A stretch of 64,000 bases of DNA from Janthinobacterium sp. FW305-129. GTDB taxonomy: Bacteria; Pseudomonadota; Gammaproteobacteria; Burkholderiales; Burkholderiaceae_D. A program made the translations under genes and the position numbers. Location of the stretch: NCBI RefSeq assembly GCF_020858115.1, contig NZ_JACYMM010000001.1:124001-188000 (forward strand). The letters run 5' to 3'. Below the pieces are notes generated by a model. The model had not been told where the DNA came from. It saw only the letters and a program-made list of their open reading frames with translations, and searched no databases. This document shows positions 44,427-53,104 of the stretch, piece after piece; position 1 is the stretch's first letter, and each line of letters starts with the position of its first letter.

Positions 44427-44873
44427 CTACAGGGTCTTGCTCATGAAGACCCGGCTCGTCCCTTCGGGGCTGCAGGCAATCTCGCCGAAGCGGCGCCAGC
44501 CGCGGCGCTCGTAAAATTCGGGCGCCTGGAAACTGATGGTGTACAGCACCGCCGAGCCGCAGCCGCGCCGGCGTCCTTCCTCTTCGAATTGCGCCAGTAC
44601 CTGGCTGCCCAGGCCCAGCCCCCGCAAGGTGGCGGGCAAATAAAACAAATCGAGAAACAGCAAACCCAGCGAGGTCCGGCCCATGGCGCCGCCCAGCACG
44701 CGCTGGCTGTTGCGGTCGCGCACGACCACGCTCAATACCTGCCTGTCGCTATAGCCGGTGATGGCATCGTTATAGGCGTTCAAGCCGTCGAGGATGGTTT
44801 GCTCGACTTCCGCGTCGATCGTGGCGCTGACGGAAATGGTGTAGGGCAAGGCGTGGTGCGGGTTGGCGGGCAT
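44427..44873 (-). CDS. GNAT family N-acetyltransferase
   Basis: 148 residues, cytosolic. Acetyl-CoA-binding motif A is recognisable: FYLPATLRGLGLGSQVLAQF (R/Q-x-x-G-x-G/A form), preceded by RVLGGAMGRTSLGLLFLDL and followed by YTISFQAPEFYERRGWRRFG, the motif B region typical of the family. The acceptor is unknown. It is convergent with the DUF3334 gene across a strong hairpin. Confidence 0.85.
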   Translation of the reverse strand: MPANPHHALPYTISVSATIDAEVEQTILDGLNAYNDAITGYSDRQVLSVVVRDRNSQRVLGGAMGRTSLGLLFLDLFYLPATLRGLGLGSQVLAQFEEEGRRRGCGSAVLYTISFQAPEFYERRGWRRFGEIACSPEGTSRVFMSKTL

Positions 44874-44920
44874 GGCGGACAGGAAATGGTCGATAACTGT
44901 ATGAATATACAGTATTTTGA

Positions 44921-45598
44921 CTAATTTTGCCCGGCTTGTTGCGGCAACGTCAATGTTTCCATGCGGCGCATGCCCACCATGCCGCTCTGCTGGCTATCAT
45001 CGAGCGACCAGTATTCGAGCGCATACGCATAGCTGCCGTCGATGATGGTCAGTGATTCCTTCTGGCGTCCGTTGGGCGCCTTGTAATACAGGCGCCGCGC
45101 CGGCCTGCCATCGACCGTGTGGCTGAACGCCTGCGGGCTCAGGGTGACGCGCTTGCCCGCCTTGCCCGCCATCGACATCGCCGTGATCGTCACGTAAGCC
45201 CGCTCCGGGCAGCGGGCCAGCAGGTGCGCGCCGCTCAGGACGGCAGGCTGCGTCCGGTCCAGCGGGAAACCGAACGGATGCACGCCGACGATATCGCGGC
45301 ACCCCATCTGTTGCGCCAGGGCCGTCAATACCGCCGGGTCGAGCGCGCTGCTCCAGTGCTTTTCGGCGCTTTGCGCCTGGCCCAGCGCCAGGCGGCGCTC
45401 CAGTTCTGCCAGCGAAATGTCGCTGGGCACGGGCAGCGGCGCGGGCGCGCCGGGATCGGCGGCGCTGGACGTTTCCGCCTGCATGCGCGAGGCAACCGAG
45501 TGGCTGCTCCCGGCTGTGCCATCGAGGGCGTGGGCGCAGGGCGCGGCGCCGGCAAGGCCGAGTGCCATGGCAAGTATAAAAGCATTTTTTGGGAGCAT
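44921..45598 (-). CDS. Exported hypothetical protein, 225 aa
   Basis: Begins with a signal peptide (MLPKNAFILAMALGLAGAAP to AHA). The mature part starts with a Ser/Ala/Pro-rich linker (residues ~30-60) and continues as a compact domain with three cysteines (GCRDIV, LLARCPERAYVTI) and FSHTVDGRPARRLYYKAPNG. I do not recognise the family. Placed directly at the left edge of an AT-rich patch. Confidence 0.7.
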   Translation of the reverse strand: MLPKNAFILAMALGLAGAAPCAHALDGTAGSSHSVASRMQAETSSAADPGAPAPLPVPSDISLAELERRLALGQAQSAEKHWSSALDPAVLTALAQQMGCRDIVGVHPFGFPLDRTQPAVLSGAHLLARCPERAYVTITAMSMAGKAGKRVTLSPQAFSHTVDGRPARRLYYKAPNGRQKESLTIIDGSYAYALEYWSLDDSQQSGMVGMRRMETLTLPQQAGQN

Positions 45599-46137
45599 AC
45601 AGCCTCGTGGGGTTGAGCTGGCGCGTCAATTAGTTCTGTACCGCAGCAAGGATTGAGATTATATGCATTCTGGCATTGATGAAGTAAGTGGCGCGTACGA
45701 TATGGAGTTAGTAGTTTGCATTTATATTTTTTCAACAAAAGACCAGTACTGTTTTTGTTTGTTCTCCGGATGAACGCTGTCGTCGACAAAAAATTTATTG
45801 CCAATTGCCATTGCTCATCTCATGTGTCGGCCAATCTGAGCCAGGCTGCACGTGATGGATCGGTAGATGAGTGGCATATTATTTCCCATCTCCGTGCCAA
45901 TCCACGGCGGTGCCAATATCAAGATTGTGGTTGATAGCGATCGTGCTTGGGCTTGCCAGATGTATCAATTTGAGCGTGTTGCACTTAAATTTCGGAAATA
46001 AGCATTTTTTATGTGGGGCGGGATATTTGCGATCGTGGTATTGAACTTCTAAAAATACCATTAGAATGGCGCTCTAAGCGTCGAGAGGGATTCTTGCCTC
46101 AAGAATAATGCATTTTGGTTAAAGAGGAGTAAATTTA
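45599..46137. other. AT-rich gap at the edge of an acquired patch
   Basis: About 540 bases with composition clearly lower in GC than the flanking genes. A frame at 45716-45934 (72 codons) lacks a ribosome-binding site and a recognisable product and is probably not a gene. The segment likely marks a junction of foreign DNA and contains the promoter of the nuclease gene that follows. Confidence 0.5.
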
Positions 46138-46959
46138 ATGAAGGATGGAGCAAGTTTTGAAAGCTATGTTCACTTTGTGTATCAATCCATCTTGAATCTT
46201 AGAGGCGAACGCATCCAGGTTTCAAAAAATACGAAATTTAGAATAAGTGAGCGTGAGTCCTATGAGATCGATATTTACTATGAATTCCTTCATGCGGGAG
46301 TGCGGCATCGCGTCGCGATTGAATGTAAGGATTGGAATAAGCCTGTTGATCAGGGACAGGTCTTGCTTTTTCATCAGAAAATAAAAAATATTGGTGACGA
46401 GTTGGTGGGTGTTTTTATATCACGGAAAGGGTATCAATCCGGGGCAATTGAAGTTGGTGATCGGCATGGAATTCTCATGCTCAAAGAGCAAGATCTTCCT
46501 ACGCTTGGACAGTTGCTTGGGCAAAGGATCTTGGCCGCGTTTATTCCTGAGGAAAACTGCATGGGGGAGCCATTCTGGTACATTGCCGTACTTGATAAAC
46601 GCGAGCAAGCTCCAGATGGTGACTTCTATGCCTTTCCTGAAAGTTTCCCCGTAAAGCTGCCATTGTTTATTTCAAAGAAACATGCCGAAGATTATTTGGA
46701 GTTTCTTCCTAATAAGAATGAACTAAAAGTCTACGGTATGCCGCAATATAAGTTGCGGGGTTTCCTTGCCTCCGCCTTATTGCGCAACATGCCAATTGGA
46801 CTTGTCATAGATCCTCCGGAGGCTGATGGCAAGCTGTTGCTACATGCAACCGATGCAGAAAGCATCAACCGTGACTTTTTAATGGAGCCTATCATACGGC
46901 CAGCAGCGTCCAAGGGACTTCATCGATGGCTTGCGATGTTGCGCCGCAATCGCCGCTAA
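46138..46959 (+). CDS. Mrr-like restriction-endonuclease-fold protein
   Basis: 273 residues, AT-rich codons. GAGGAG lies upstream of the ATG. The N-terminal ~120 residues form a PD-(D/E)XK nuclease: SFESYVHFVYQSILN helix, Asp45 in YEIDIYYEF, Glu62 and Lys64 in VAIECKDW, and Gln72 in VDQGQVLLFHQKI, the pattern of the Mrr catalytic domain. The C-terminal half (FWYIAVLDKREQAP; FPESFPVKLPLFISKKHAED) is unassigned. No methylase or other subunit is adjacent. It may be a stand-alone, modification-dependent defence nuclease or a remnant of a larger system; inference. Confidence 0.78.
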   Translation: MKDGASFESYVHFVYQSILNLRGERIQVSKNTKFRISERESYEIDIYYEFLHAGVRHRVAIECKDWNKPVDQGQVLLFHQKIKNIGDELVGVFISRKGYQSGAIEVGDRHGILMLKEQDLPTLGQLLGQRILAAFIPEENCMGEPFWYIAVLDKREQAPDGDFYAFPESFPVKLPLFISKKHAEDYLEFLPNKNELKVYGMPQYKLRGFLASALLRNMPIGLVIDPPEADGKLLLHATDAESINRDFLMEPIIRPAASKGLHRWLAMLRRNRR

Positions 46960-47114
46960 GCTTTTCTTTCTTTATTATTGCCTGAATTCTTCGATTCCGA
47001 CAGGGATGTGCATTGATTACGTGCGGCATTCATCTATTGAAGTTGAAAGATAGGAGTCAGGCCAGCTTTTTGTTGTTGTGATCGCTCCTGGCCTTGTCTC
47101 ACGCCCTCAGCCAC

Positions 47115-47657
47115 CTACCTCCCGGCCATCGCCGACGCAATCTCGATCGAACTCAGCTTCCAGCCCCACACGCCATGGCGCAGCAGGACCAGCGCGCCTT
47201 GCTGCGCATCGCCATCCTTGGCGCGCACGACGAAGGTGTTCACGCCGGCATAGCCTGCCGAATAATCGGCCTTTTTCCGCGCGCCCTCGGCCGGGGCATC
47301 GGCATTCGCATCCGTTTGCGGGCTGACGGCGCTCTTGTTGACGAGGGCGACGACGCCGGCGGGCGAGACCATGGCGTCGACCATCTTGCCCAGCATGGCG
47401 CTGGCGACCCTTTGCCCCAGGGCGGCCAGCGGATTGTCGCTGCCGGCGGTCGCTTCGATGCTGCGGGCCATGCCGGCTTCCAGCTGCGTCTTGACGCTGG
47501 CGCGCAGGGCGGGGAAGTCCACGTGTGCGGCCAGCGCCTCGGCGTTGCGCTCGGCCAGCGCGCTCTTGATTTGGTGCAAGGCGTAGTACGGCGACGCGTA
47601 GGCGGTGGCGGCCAGGGCAATGGCGGCCGCGACGGCGGCGAGGGTGATTTTTTTCAA
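47115..47657 (-). CDS. DUF2939 family exported protein
   Basis: 180 residues from a TTG at 47657 with AGG at seven bases; it gives the signal-anchor MKKITLAAVAAAIALAATAY followed by ASPYYALHQIKSALAERNAE, which is characteristic of DUF2939. Further family features are HVDFPALRASVKTQL and the Ala/Gly-rich middle, then WGWKLSSIEIASAMAGR at the end. Function unknown; a periplasmic or membrane-attached protein. The upstream extension of the frame is not supported. Confidence 0.78.
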   Translation of the reverse strand: MKKITLAAVAAAIALAATAYASPYYALHQIKSALAERNAEALAAHVDFPALRASVKTQLEAGMARSIEATAGSDNPLAALGQRVASAMLGKMVDAMVSPAGVVALVNKSAVSPQTDANADAPAEGARKKADYSAGYAGVNTFVVRAKDGDAQQGALVLLRHGVWGWKLSSIEIASAMAGR

Positions 47658-47853
47658 CTGATGCCTGTGCGGTGGTAAGTGATGGGGGCGCCGTGCCATT
47701 TTACTGCGTGCATGGCGGCGCGGGGCCATGATGGCCTGTGCTGCGGACACGGTTGTGTCGCAGGGCGTTATCGGGGAGGCAAGCGATGCGCTTGTCACGT
47801 CCGGCCTGGAGAAGGCGGGGTGCCAGCGCAGCGGTCTGATGCAGGGCGGACTA

Positions 47854-48102
47854 TTATTTGCTTTGAATTGTCCCAGGGGACTGCATCGCGTCGAGGAATT
47901 CCTTGGGGTCAATGTTCCTTGCTTCCGTGGTGTCGCCGCAATTCTTGGCAATCATGGTGCCGAGCGATACGCTGGCATTGCATTTGCGGGCAGCGAGCTT
48001 GGGCGCGCCATTTTCAGCTGCAGGTTCGGGGGTGGCACAGCCAGCCAGCGACAATGCAGAAATACTGATTAATAAATAACAAAAATCAGAAAACAATTTC
48101 AT
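47854..48102 (-). CDS. Small lipoprotein, 82 aa
   Basis: The ATG at 48102 follows AAAGG at nine bases. The signal sequence MKLFSDFCYLLISISALSLA ends with the lipobox LAGC, so the mature protein is a lipid-anchored peptide of about 60 residues with two further cysteines (RKCNASV, KNCGDT) that may pair. Family unknown. It lies about 200 bases upstream of the DUF2939 gene on the same strand. Confidence 0.68.
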   Translation of the reverse strand: MKLFSDFCYLLISISALSLAGCATPEPAAENGAPKLAARKCNASVSLGTMIAKNCGDTTEARNIDPKEFLDAMQSPGTIQSK

Positions 48103-48400
48103 GCTTATTACCTTTCGTGATGATACACATTCGTTGAAGAGGGTGAGTTGATTGTAGCAAAACATGGCTCATTTGCTATGATATTTTTTTTGGCAATATT
48201 GCGAGAGCGGATGGTAGGGTTGTTTGAGTGAAATATCGGCCATCGGTGTGACGCCTTCCTTGATCGGCATGGCGGCGTTGCCCTTGCTGCTAGCCGCCGC
48301 TGGCGGTTTCCTCGGGGCGCTATAGAGGGAAGGGGGTGCGTACTGTATAATGGGAGAAAAGTACCTAACTACCTGTTTTCACTGGATAAAGACCTCACTA
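48103..48400. other. Intergenic region with promoter of the ABC-F gene
   Basis: No intact gene is present. The left part is AT-rich. A 34-codon stretch (48224-48325) reads like the end of a membrane transporter and is listed separately. A good TATAAT occurs at 48346-48351, 50 bases before the ABC-F start, although no matching -35 was found. Confidence 0.45.
48224..48325 (+). pseudogene. Possible remnant of a membrane transporter C-terminus
   Basis: Read in one frame, 33 residues spell SAIGVTPSLIGMAALPLLLA followed by Ala/Gly-rich sequence and a stop, very like the last membrane helix of a major-facilitator transporter. A stop codon lies just upstream, so no longer gene exists. GC-rich composition differs from the AT-rich bases before it. 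It may be the tail of a gene lost when neighbouring DNA was replaced. Confidence 0.3.
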
Positions 48401-49999
48401 ATGCTTTCTACAGCTAACATTACGATGCAGTTTGGCGCCAAGCCATTGTTTGAGAATATCTCCGTCAAGTTCGGCGACGGCAACCGCTATGGTTTGATCG
48501 GCGCGAACGGCTGCGGCAAGTCGACGTTCATGAAGATCCTGGGCGGCGACCTGGACCCGTCGGGCGGCAACGTCATGCTCGATACCAACGAGCGCCTGGG
48601 CAAGTTGCGCCAGGACCAGTTCGCGTTTGAAGACATGCGCGTGCTCGACGTCGTCATGATGGGCCACACGGAAATGTGGGCCGCCATCCAGCAACGCGAC
48701 GCGATCTACGCGAACCCGGAAGCGACGGACGACGACTACATGCAGGCCGCCGAACTGGAAGGCAAGGTTTCCGAATACGACGGCTACACGGCCGAATCGC
48801 GCGCCGGCGAACTGCTGCTGGGCGCCGGCGTCGCCATCGACCTGCACCAAGGTCCGATGAGCAATGTCTCGCCTGGCTGGAAGCTGCGCGTGCTGCTGGC
48901 GCAGGCGCTGTTCTCGAATCCGGACATCCTGCTGCTCGACGAGCCGACGAATAACCTGGACATCAACACGATTCGCTGGCTGGAAGACGTGCTCAACGAG
49001 CGCAATTCCACCATGATCATCATTTCCCATGATCGCCACTTCCTGAACCAGGTGTGCACCCACGTGGCCGACATGGATTACGGCACCTTGAAGATTTATC
49101 CGGGCAACTACGACGAATACATGTTCGCCTCGACCCAGGCGCGCAACCAGCAGCTGGCCAACAACGCGAAAGCGAAAGACAAGGTTGCGGAATTGCAAGA
49201 ATTCGTGCGCCGCTTCGCCGCGAACAAATCGAAGGCCCGCCAGGCGACGTCGCGCGCCAAGCAGATCGAAAAGATCAAGGTCGACGACATCAAGCCATCG
49301 TCGCGCGCCTATCCGTTCGTGCGTTTCGACGGCGAAAAGAAATTGCACCGCCTGGCCGTGGAAGTCGAGAATATCTCGAAAGGCTTCGATCGCCAGCTGT
49401 TCAAGAATTTCAGCATCATGGTCGAAGCGGGCGAACGCATCGCCATCATCGGCGCCAACGGCGCCGGCAAGACCACCATGCTGCGCTGCATCGCGGGCGA
49501 CATCGCCGGCCTGCAGCCGGACCAGGGCCGCGTGAAGTGGGCGGAAAACGCCAACGTGGGCTACATGCCGCAAGATCCGACGGAAGATTTCGCCAAGGAT
49601 ACGAACCTGACCGACTGGATCGGCCAGTGGACGAAAGAGGGCGACGACGACCAGGCCGTGCGCTCCATCCTGGGCCGCTTGCTGTTCGGCGGCGACGACG
49701 TCAAGAAGGCCGTCAAGGTACTGTCCGGTGGTGAAAAGGGCCGCATGATGTACGGCAAGCTGATGCTGGGCCGCCACAACGTGCTGATGCTCGATGAACC
49801 GACCAACCACATGGACATGGAATCGATCGAATCCTTGAACATCGCGCTGGAAAAATACGCGGGCACCCTGATCTTCGTGTCGCATGACCGCGAATTCGTC
49901 TCTTCGCTGGCCAACCGCATCATCGAAATCAAGGAAGATGAAGTGGTCGATTACCGCGGCAACTACGAAGACTATCTCAAGAGCCAGGGTATCGATTAA
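48401..49999 (+). CDS. ybiT: ABC-F family ATPase, YbiT type
   Basis: 532 residues from ATG 48401 ([20 protein letters not shown]). Two ABC domains without membrane segments: Walker [10 protein letters not shown] and GANGAGKTT, signature SPGWKLR and SGGEKGR, Walker [12 protein letters not shown] and [11 protein letters not shown]. The linker ([20 protein letters not shown]) is the P-site tRNA-interaction motif region of ABC-F proteins. The first signature is weakened (SPGWK), a feature often seen in YbiT. It acts on the ribosome rather than in transport. The stop codon forms the first bases of the outer arm of repeat copy C. Confidence 0.93.
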   Translation: MLSTANITMQFGAKPLFENISVKFGDGNRYGLIGANGCGKSTFMKILGGDLDPSGGNVMLDTNERLGKLRQDQFAFEDMRVLDVVMMGHTEMWAAIQQRDAIYANPEATDDDYMQAAELEGKVSEYDGYTAESRAGELLLGAGVAIDLHQGPMSNVSPGWKLRVLLAQALFSNPDILLLDEPTNNLDINTIRWLEDVLNERNSTMIIISHDRHFLNQVCTHVADMDYGTLKIYPGNYDEYMFASTQARNQQLANNAKAKDKVAELQEFVRRFAANKSKARQATSRAKQIEKIKVDDIKPSSRAYPFVRFDGEKKLHRLAVEVENISKGFDRQLFKNFSIMVEAGERIAIIGANGAGKTTMLRCIAGDIAGLQPDQGRVKWAENANVGYMPQDPTEDFAKDTNLTDWIGQWTKEGDDDQAVRSILGRLLFGGDDVKKAVKVLSGGEKGRMMYGKLMLGRHNVLMLDEPTNHMDMESIESLNIALEKYAGTLIFVSHDREFVSSLANRIIEIKEDEVVDYRGNYEDYLKSQGID

Positions 50000-50119
50000 A
50001 CGCCTGATCAAACCTACTGCGCGTCGCGCTTTGCGGCCTGTGATGCTCACCGTGCTTTAGCACGGTTGCGCTTCTCGGCCACAAATCGCTGCCGCTCGCT
50101 ACGGTTTTATCAGGCGTTT
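49998..50119 (-). repeat. Folded intergenic repeat, copy C
   Basis: The same ~93-base core as copies A and B, in reverse orientation (50011-50103). The inner hairpin is ACCGTGC / GCACGGT (50049-50066): relative to A and B a T-A pair has become a G-C pair on both sides. It is enclosed by TTTGTGGCC / GGCCGCAAA when read on the minus strand (50030-50038 with 50077-50085). Perfect 11-base outer arms AAACGCCTGAT (49998-50008) and ATCAGGCGTTT (50109-50119) surround it; they start at the ABC-F stop codon and may act as its terminator. Confidence 0.87.
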
Positions 50120-50235
50120 GGAAAGCTGGTGGTGTACTCTGGCAGCACCACACCGACGCGCCGCGGTTATTTCGTTCCGGCGCACCTGCTTTATTGCAAT
50201 CGTGCCGGTCTATCCCGTTTTTGTTTGACACAGCC

Positions 50236-51369
50236 ATGCAAACTTTAGCCATCAAATCCGTCGAGTACGAACACCCGCAAGACGGAGCCAGCTGCACTGC
50301 CCACGCCTGGGCACGCACGCCAGCGACGCCATCCCCGGCTGAAAAAGCCGAACTGATCACGCGCATCAAGCGCTTGCTGACCGAGCGCGAAGCCGTGCTC
50401 GTTGCCCACTATTACGTTGATGCTGACCTGCAAGACCTGGCGGAAGCCACGGGCGGCTGCGTCTCCGACTCGCTGGAAATGGCCCGCTTCGGGCGCGACC
50501 ATCCGGCCAAGACCCTGGTCGTGGCCGGCGTGCGCTTCATGGGCGAAACGGCCAAGATCCTCAGCCCCGAAAAAACCGTCCTGATGCCTGACCTCGACGC
50601 GACCTGTTCGCTCGACCTCGGCTGCCCGGTGGATGAATTCACGGCCTTCTGCGACGCCCATCCGGACCGTACCGTCGTTGTCTACGCCAACACCAGCGCG
50701 GCCGTCAAAGCGCGCGCGGACTGGATGGTGACGTCGTCCATCGGCCTCGACATCGTGGCCCACCTGCATGCGCAGGGCAAGAAAATCCTCTGGGCACCCG
50801 ACAAGCACCTGGGTTCGTACATCCAGAAGGAAACGGGCGCCGACATGCTGCTGTGGCAAGGCAGCTGCCTGGTGCACGACGAATTCAAGGGCATCGAACT
50901 CGATTTGCTCAAGGAAGAGTATCCGCAAGCCAAGGTGCTCGTGCATCCGGAGTCGCCCGCGAACGTGGTGGCGCTGGCCGATATGGTCGGTTCCACGTCG
51001 CAAATGATTGCGGCAGCGCAAACCATGGACACGGACACTTTCATCGTCGCCACCGACAACGGCATCCTGCACAAGATGCGCGCGGCCGCGCCCGGCAAGC
51101 GCTTCATCGAGGCGCCCACGGCCGGCAACAGCGCCACGTGCAAAAGCTGCGCGCACTGCCCGTGGATGGCCATGAACGGCTTGCTGAACCTGGCGCAAAC
51201 GCTGGAAAACATGCACAACGAAATCCACGTCGATCCTGCCGTCGGCCAGCTGGCCGTGCGTTCGATCAATCGCATGCTCGACTTCGCCGCCGCCAAGAAG
51301 GCAGGCTTGCAGCCGGGCGCGGACCTGGCAAAAGAAACTAAATTGTTCCAAGGAATCGGTCCAGCATGA
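50236..51369 (+). CDS. nadA: Quinolinate synthase
   Basis: 377 residues. The ATG at 50236 is the natural start ([15 protein letters not shown]); no strong ribosome-binding site is present. It condenses iminoaspartate with dihydroxyacetone phosphate to quinolinate in NAD synthesis, using a 4Fe-4S cluster. Three regions provide Cys ligands: [28 protein letters not shown] and [33 protein letters not shown] is the conserved substrate-binding N-terminal motif. Its end overlaps nadC by four bases (ATGA). Confidence 0.95.
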   Translation: MQTLAIKSVEYEHPQDGASCTAHAWARTPATPSPAEKAELITRIKRLLTEREAVLVAHYYVDADLQDLAEATGGCVSDSLEMARFGRDHPAKTLVVAGVRFMGETAKILSPEKTVLMPDLDATCSLDLGCPVDEFTAFCDAHPDRTVVVYANTSAAVKARADWMVTSSIGLDIVAHLHAQGKKILWAPDKHLGSYIQKETGADMLLWQGSCLVHDEFKGIELDLLKEEYPQAKVLVHPESPANVVALADMVGSTSQMIAAAQTMDTDTFIVATDNGILHKMRAAAPGKRFIEAPTAGNSATCKSCAHCPWMAMNGLLNLAQTLENMHNEIHVDPAVGQLAVRSINRMLDFAAAKKAGLQPGADLAKETKLFQGIGPA

Positions 51370-52232
51370 GTACCCTCGTTAATTCTTTCGCTCCCTTTGA
51401 CCCCGCCCTGGCGCGCGCGTTCGAGGGCAATCTGCTGGCCGCCTTGCTGGAAGACGTGGGCCAGTGCGACCTGACGGGCGAGCTGGTGCCGCCCGACCAC
51501 ATCGTCACGGCGCGTGTCATCGTGCGCGAAGCGGCCGTGCTGTGCGGCGCGCCGTGGTTCGAAGGCATCATGAAAAGCCTGGACCGCAGCATCGACATCG
51601 TTTGGCATTATGCCGAAGGCGACATGATGACGGCCGACAGCGTCGTGTGCACGATTGAGGCGCCGGCGCGCGCCTTGCTGACGGCCGAGCGCAGCGCCCT
51701 CAATTTCCTGCAGCTGCTGTCGGCCGTGGCCACGGCCACGCGCCGCTATGTCGACGTGGTTGCCGGCACGAAAGCCTCCATTCTGGACACGCGCAAGACC
51801 CTGCCTGGCCTGCGCCTGGCGCAAAAGTATGCGGTGCGCGTGGGCGGCGGCAAGAACCAGCGCCTGGCCCTGTACGACGGCATTTTGATCAAGGAAAACC
51901 ATATCGCGGCCGCGGGCGGCGTCAGCCAGGCCCTGGAAAACGCGCGCAACCTCGATGCGGGCGTGCCCGTGCAAATCGAGGTGGAAACCCTGGCGCAATT
52001 GCAGGAAGCGCTGGACGCGGGCGCCGTCTCCGTGCTGCTCGATAACTTCAGCAACGACATGATGCGCGAGGCCGTGGCCCTTACCAACGGCCGCGCCTTG
52101 CTCGAAGCGTCGGGCGGCATTAACTTCGACACCGTGCGCGCCATTGCCGAAACGGGCGTGGACCGCATCTCGATCGGCAGCCTGACCAAGGATGTGCAGG
52201 CCACCGATTACTCCTTGCGCATCGTCGGCTGA
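51366..52232 (+). CDS. nadC: Nicotinate-nucleotide pyrophosphorylase (carboxylating)
   Basis: 288 residues. Converts quinolinate and PRPP to nicotinate mononucleotide and CO2, the step after NadA. Motifs are typical: [84 protein letters not shown] and [20 protein letters not shown]. It overlaps nadA by four bases and shares one base with the following substrate-binding protein start (TGATG). Confidence 0.95.
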   Translation: MSTLVNSFAPFDPALARAFEGNLLAALLEDVGQCDLTGELVPPDHIVTARVIVREAAVLCGAPWFEGIMKSLDRSIDIVWHYAEGDMMTADSVVCTIEAPARALLTAERSALNFLQLLSAVATATRRYVDVVAGTKASILDTRKTLPGLRLAQKYAVRVGGGKNQRLALYDGILIKENHIAAAGGVSQALENARNLDAGVPVQIEVETLAQLQEALDAGAVSVLLDNFSNDMMREAVALTNGRALLEASGGINFDTVRAIAETGVDRISIGSLTKDVQATDYSLRIVG

Positions 52233-52996
52233 TGAGAGGAGCGGGGCGGCGCCTGCTGGCCCTGGCGCTGCTGTGGCCGGCCCTGGCCGTGCCCTTGCAC
52301 GCGCAGGCGCGCGAGCTGCTGGCCGTGGGCGCGCAGTTCGAGCGCGTCTTCGAATACCAGGACAGCGGCGAGTATGGCGGCCTGGGCGCGGAACTGCTGC
52401 GCCTGCTGGCGGCGCGCACGGGCAATACCGTGCGTTTTCGCATGGTGCCGTGGGCGCGCGCGCAAGCCATGCTGGTGCAGGGGCAGGCCGATATCCTGAT
52501 CGGCCCCTACAAGACGCCCGAGCGCATCGCCAGCATGGCGTTTTCCGACAAGCCGTTTTACCAGGACCAGATGGTCTTTTATACGCGCCAGGACGCCAGT
52601 TTCGGCTGGGATGGCGACTACGCGGCGCTGAAGCAGCGCCGGGTGGTGCTGCTCAATGGCTGGGCCTATGGCGCGGACTGGGAAAGAGTCCGGCCCGGCT
52701 TGCAGGTCAGCGTGGCCAATAACGTGGAAAATGGCTTGAAGATGCTGGTGCACAACCACGTCGACGTCTTCGTCAGCAACCGCCGCAATACCGACCCCGT
52801 GATTGCCCGGCTCGGCTATGGCCGCCAGGTGAAACCCTTGCCCAAAGTCATAGAAATCCAAAATGGCTATTTCGCCTATCCCCGCTCGCCTGCTTTCGAC
52901 AAGCTGCGCCTGCAGTTCGACCAGGAATTGAATAGCCTGATCGAGACGGGCGAACTGAAACGGCTGGGCAAGCGCTACGACGTCGGCATGCCCTGA
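52232..52996 (+). CDS. Periplasmic solute-binding protein (PBP2 type)
   Basis: 254 residues. The start overlaps the nadC stop as TGATG. A signal peptide ([20 protein letters not shown] to HAQA) is followed by an SBP_bac_3-like domain: YGGLGAELLRLLAARTGNTV, FRMVPWARAQAMLVQGQADI, LIGPYKTPERIASMAFSDKP. The ligand-binding Arg typical of true amino-acid binders is not evident at the usual place. No ABC permease is adjacent, so it may be a stand-alone sensor or binding protein; coupling to nadA-nadC could be a shared transcript only. Confidence 0.85.
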   Translation: MRGAGRRLLALALLWPALAVPLHAQARELLAVGAQFERVFEYQDSGEYGGLGAELLRLLAARTGNTVRFRMVPWARAQAMLVQGQADILIGPYKTPERIASMAFSDKPFYQDQMVFYTRQDASFGWDGDYAALKQRRVVLLNGWAYGADWERVRPGLQVSVANNVENGLKMLVHNHVDVFVSNRRNTDPVIARLGYGRQVKPLPKVIEIQNGYFAYPRSPAFDKLRLQFDQELNSLIETGELKRLGKRYDVGMP

Positions 52997-53104
52997 CACG
53001 GCCTATCTTCCCTGTGTTTGACACGCCTCAAGCGTCCTGCCCGGCCTGGTTATACCCTGATGACAGGCAGCGCAATTCTGTCCATCGCGCAGAAGGGGAA
53101 CGCC

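Noticed and set aside
45716-45934. 72-codon frame in the AT-rich gap
   Set aside because: No ribosome-binding site, mixed low-complexity product, and no recognisable domain.
48398-50050. A 550-codon minus-strand frame opposite the ABC-F gene
   Set aside because: Shadow of a clear two-domain ABC-F ATPase, and it would run through repeat copy C.
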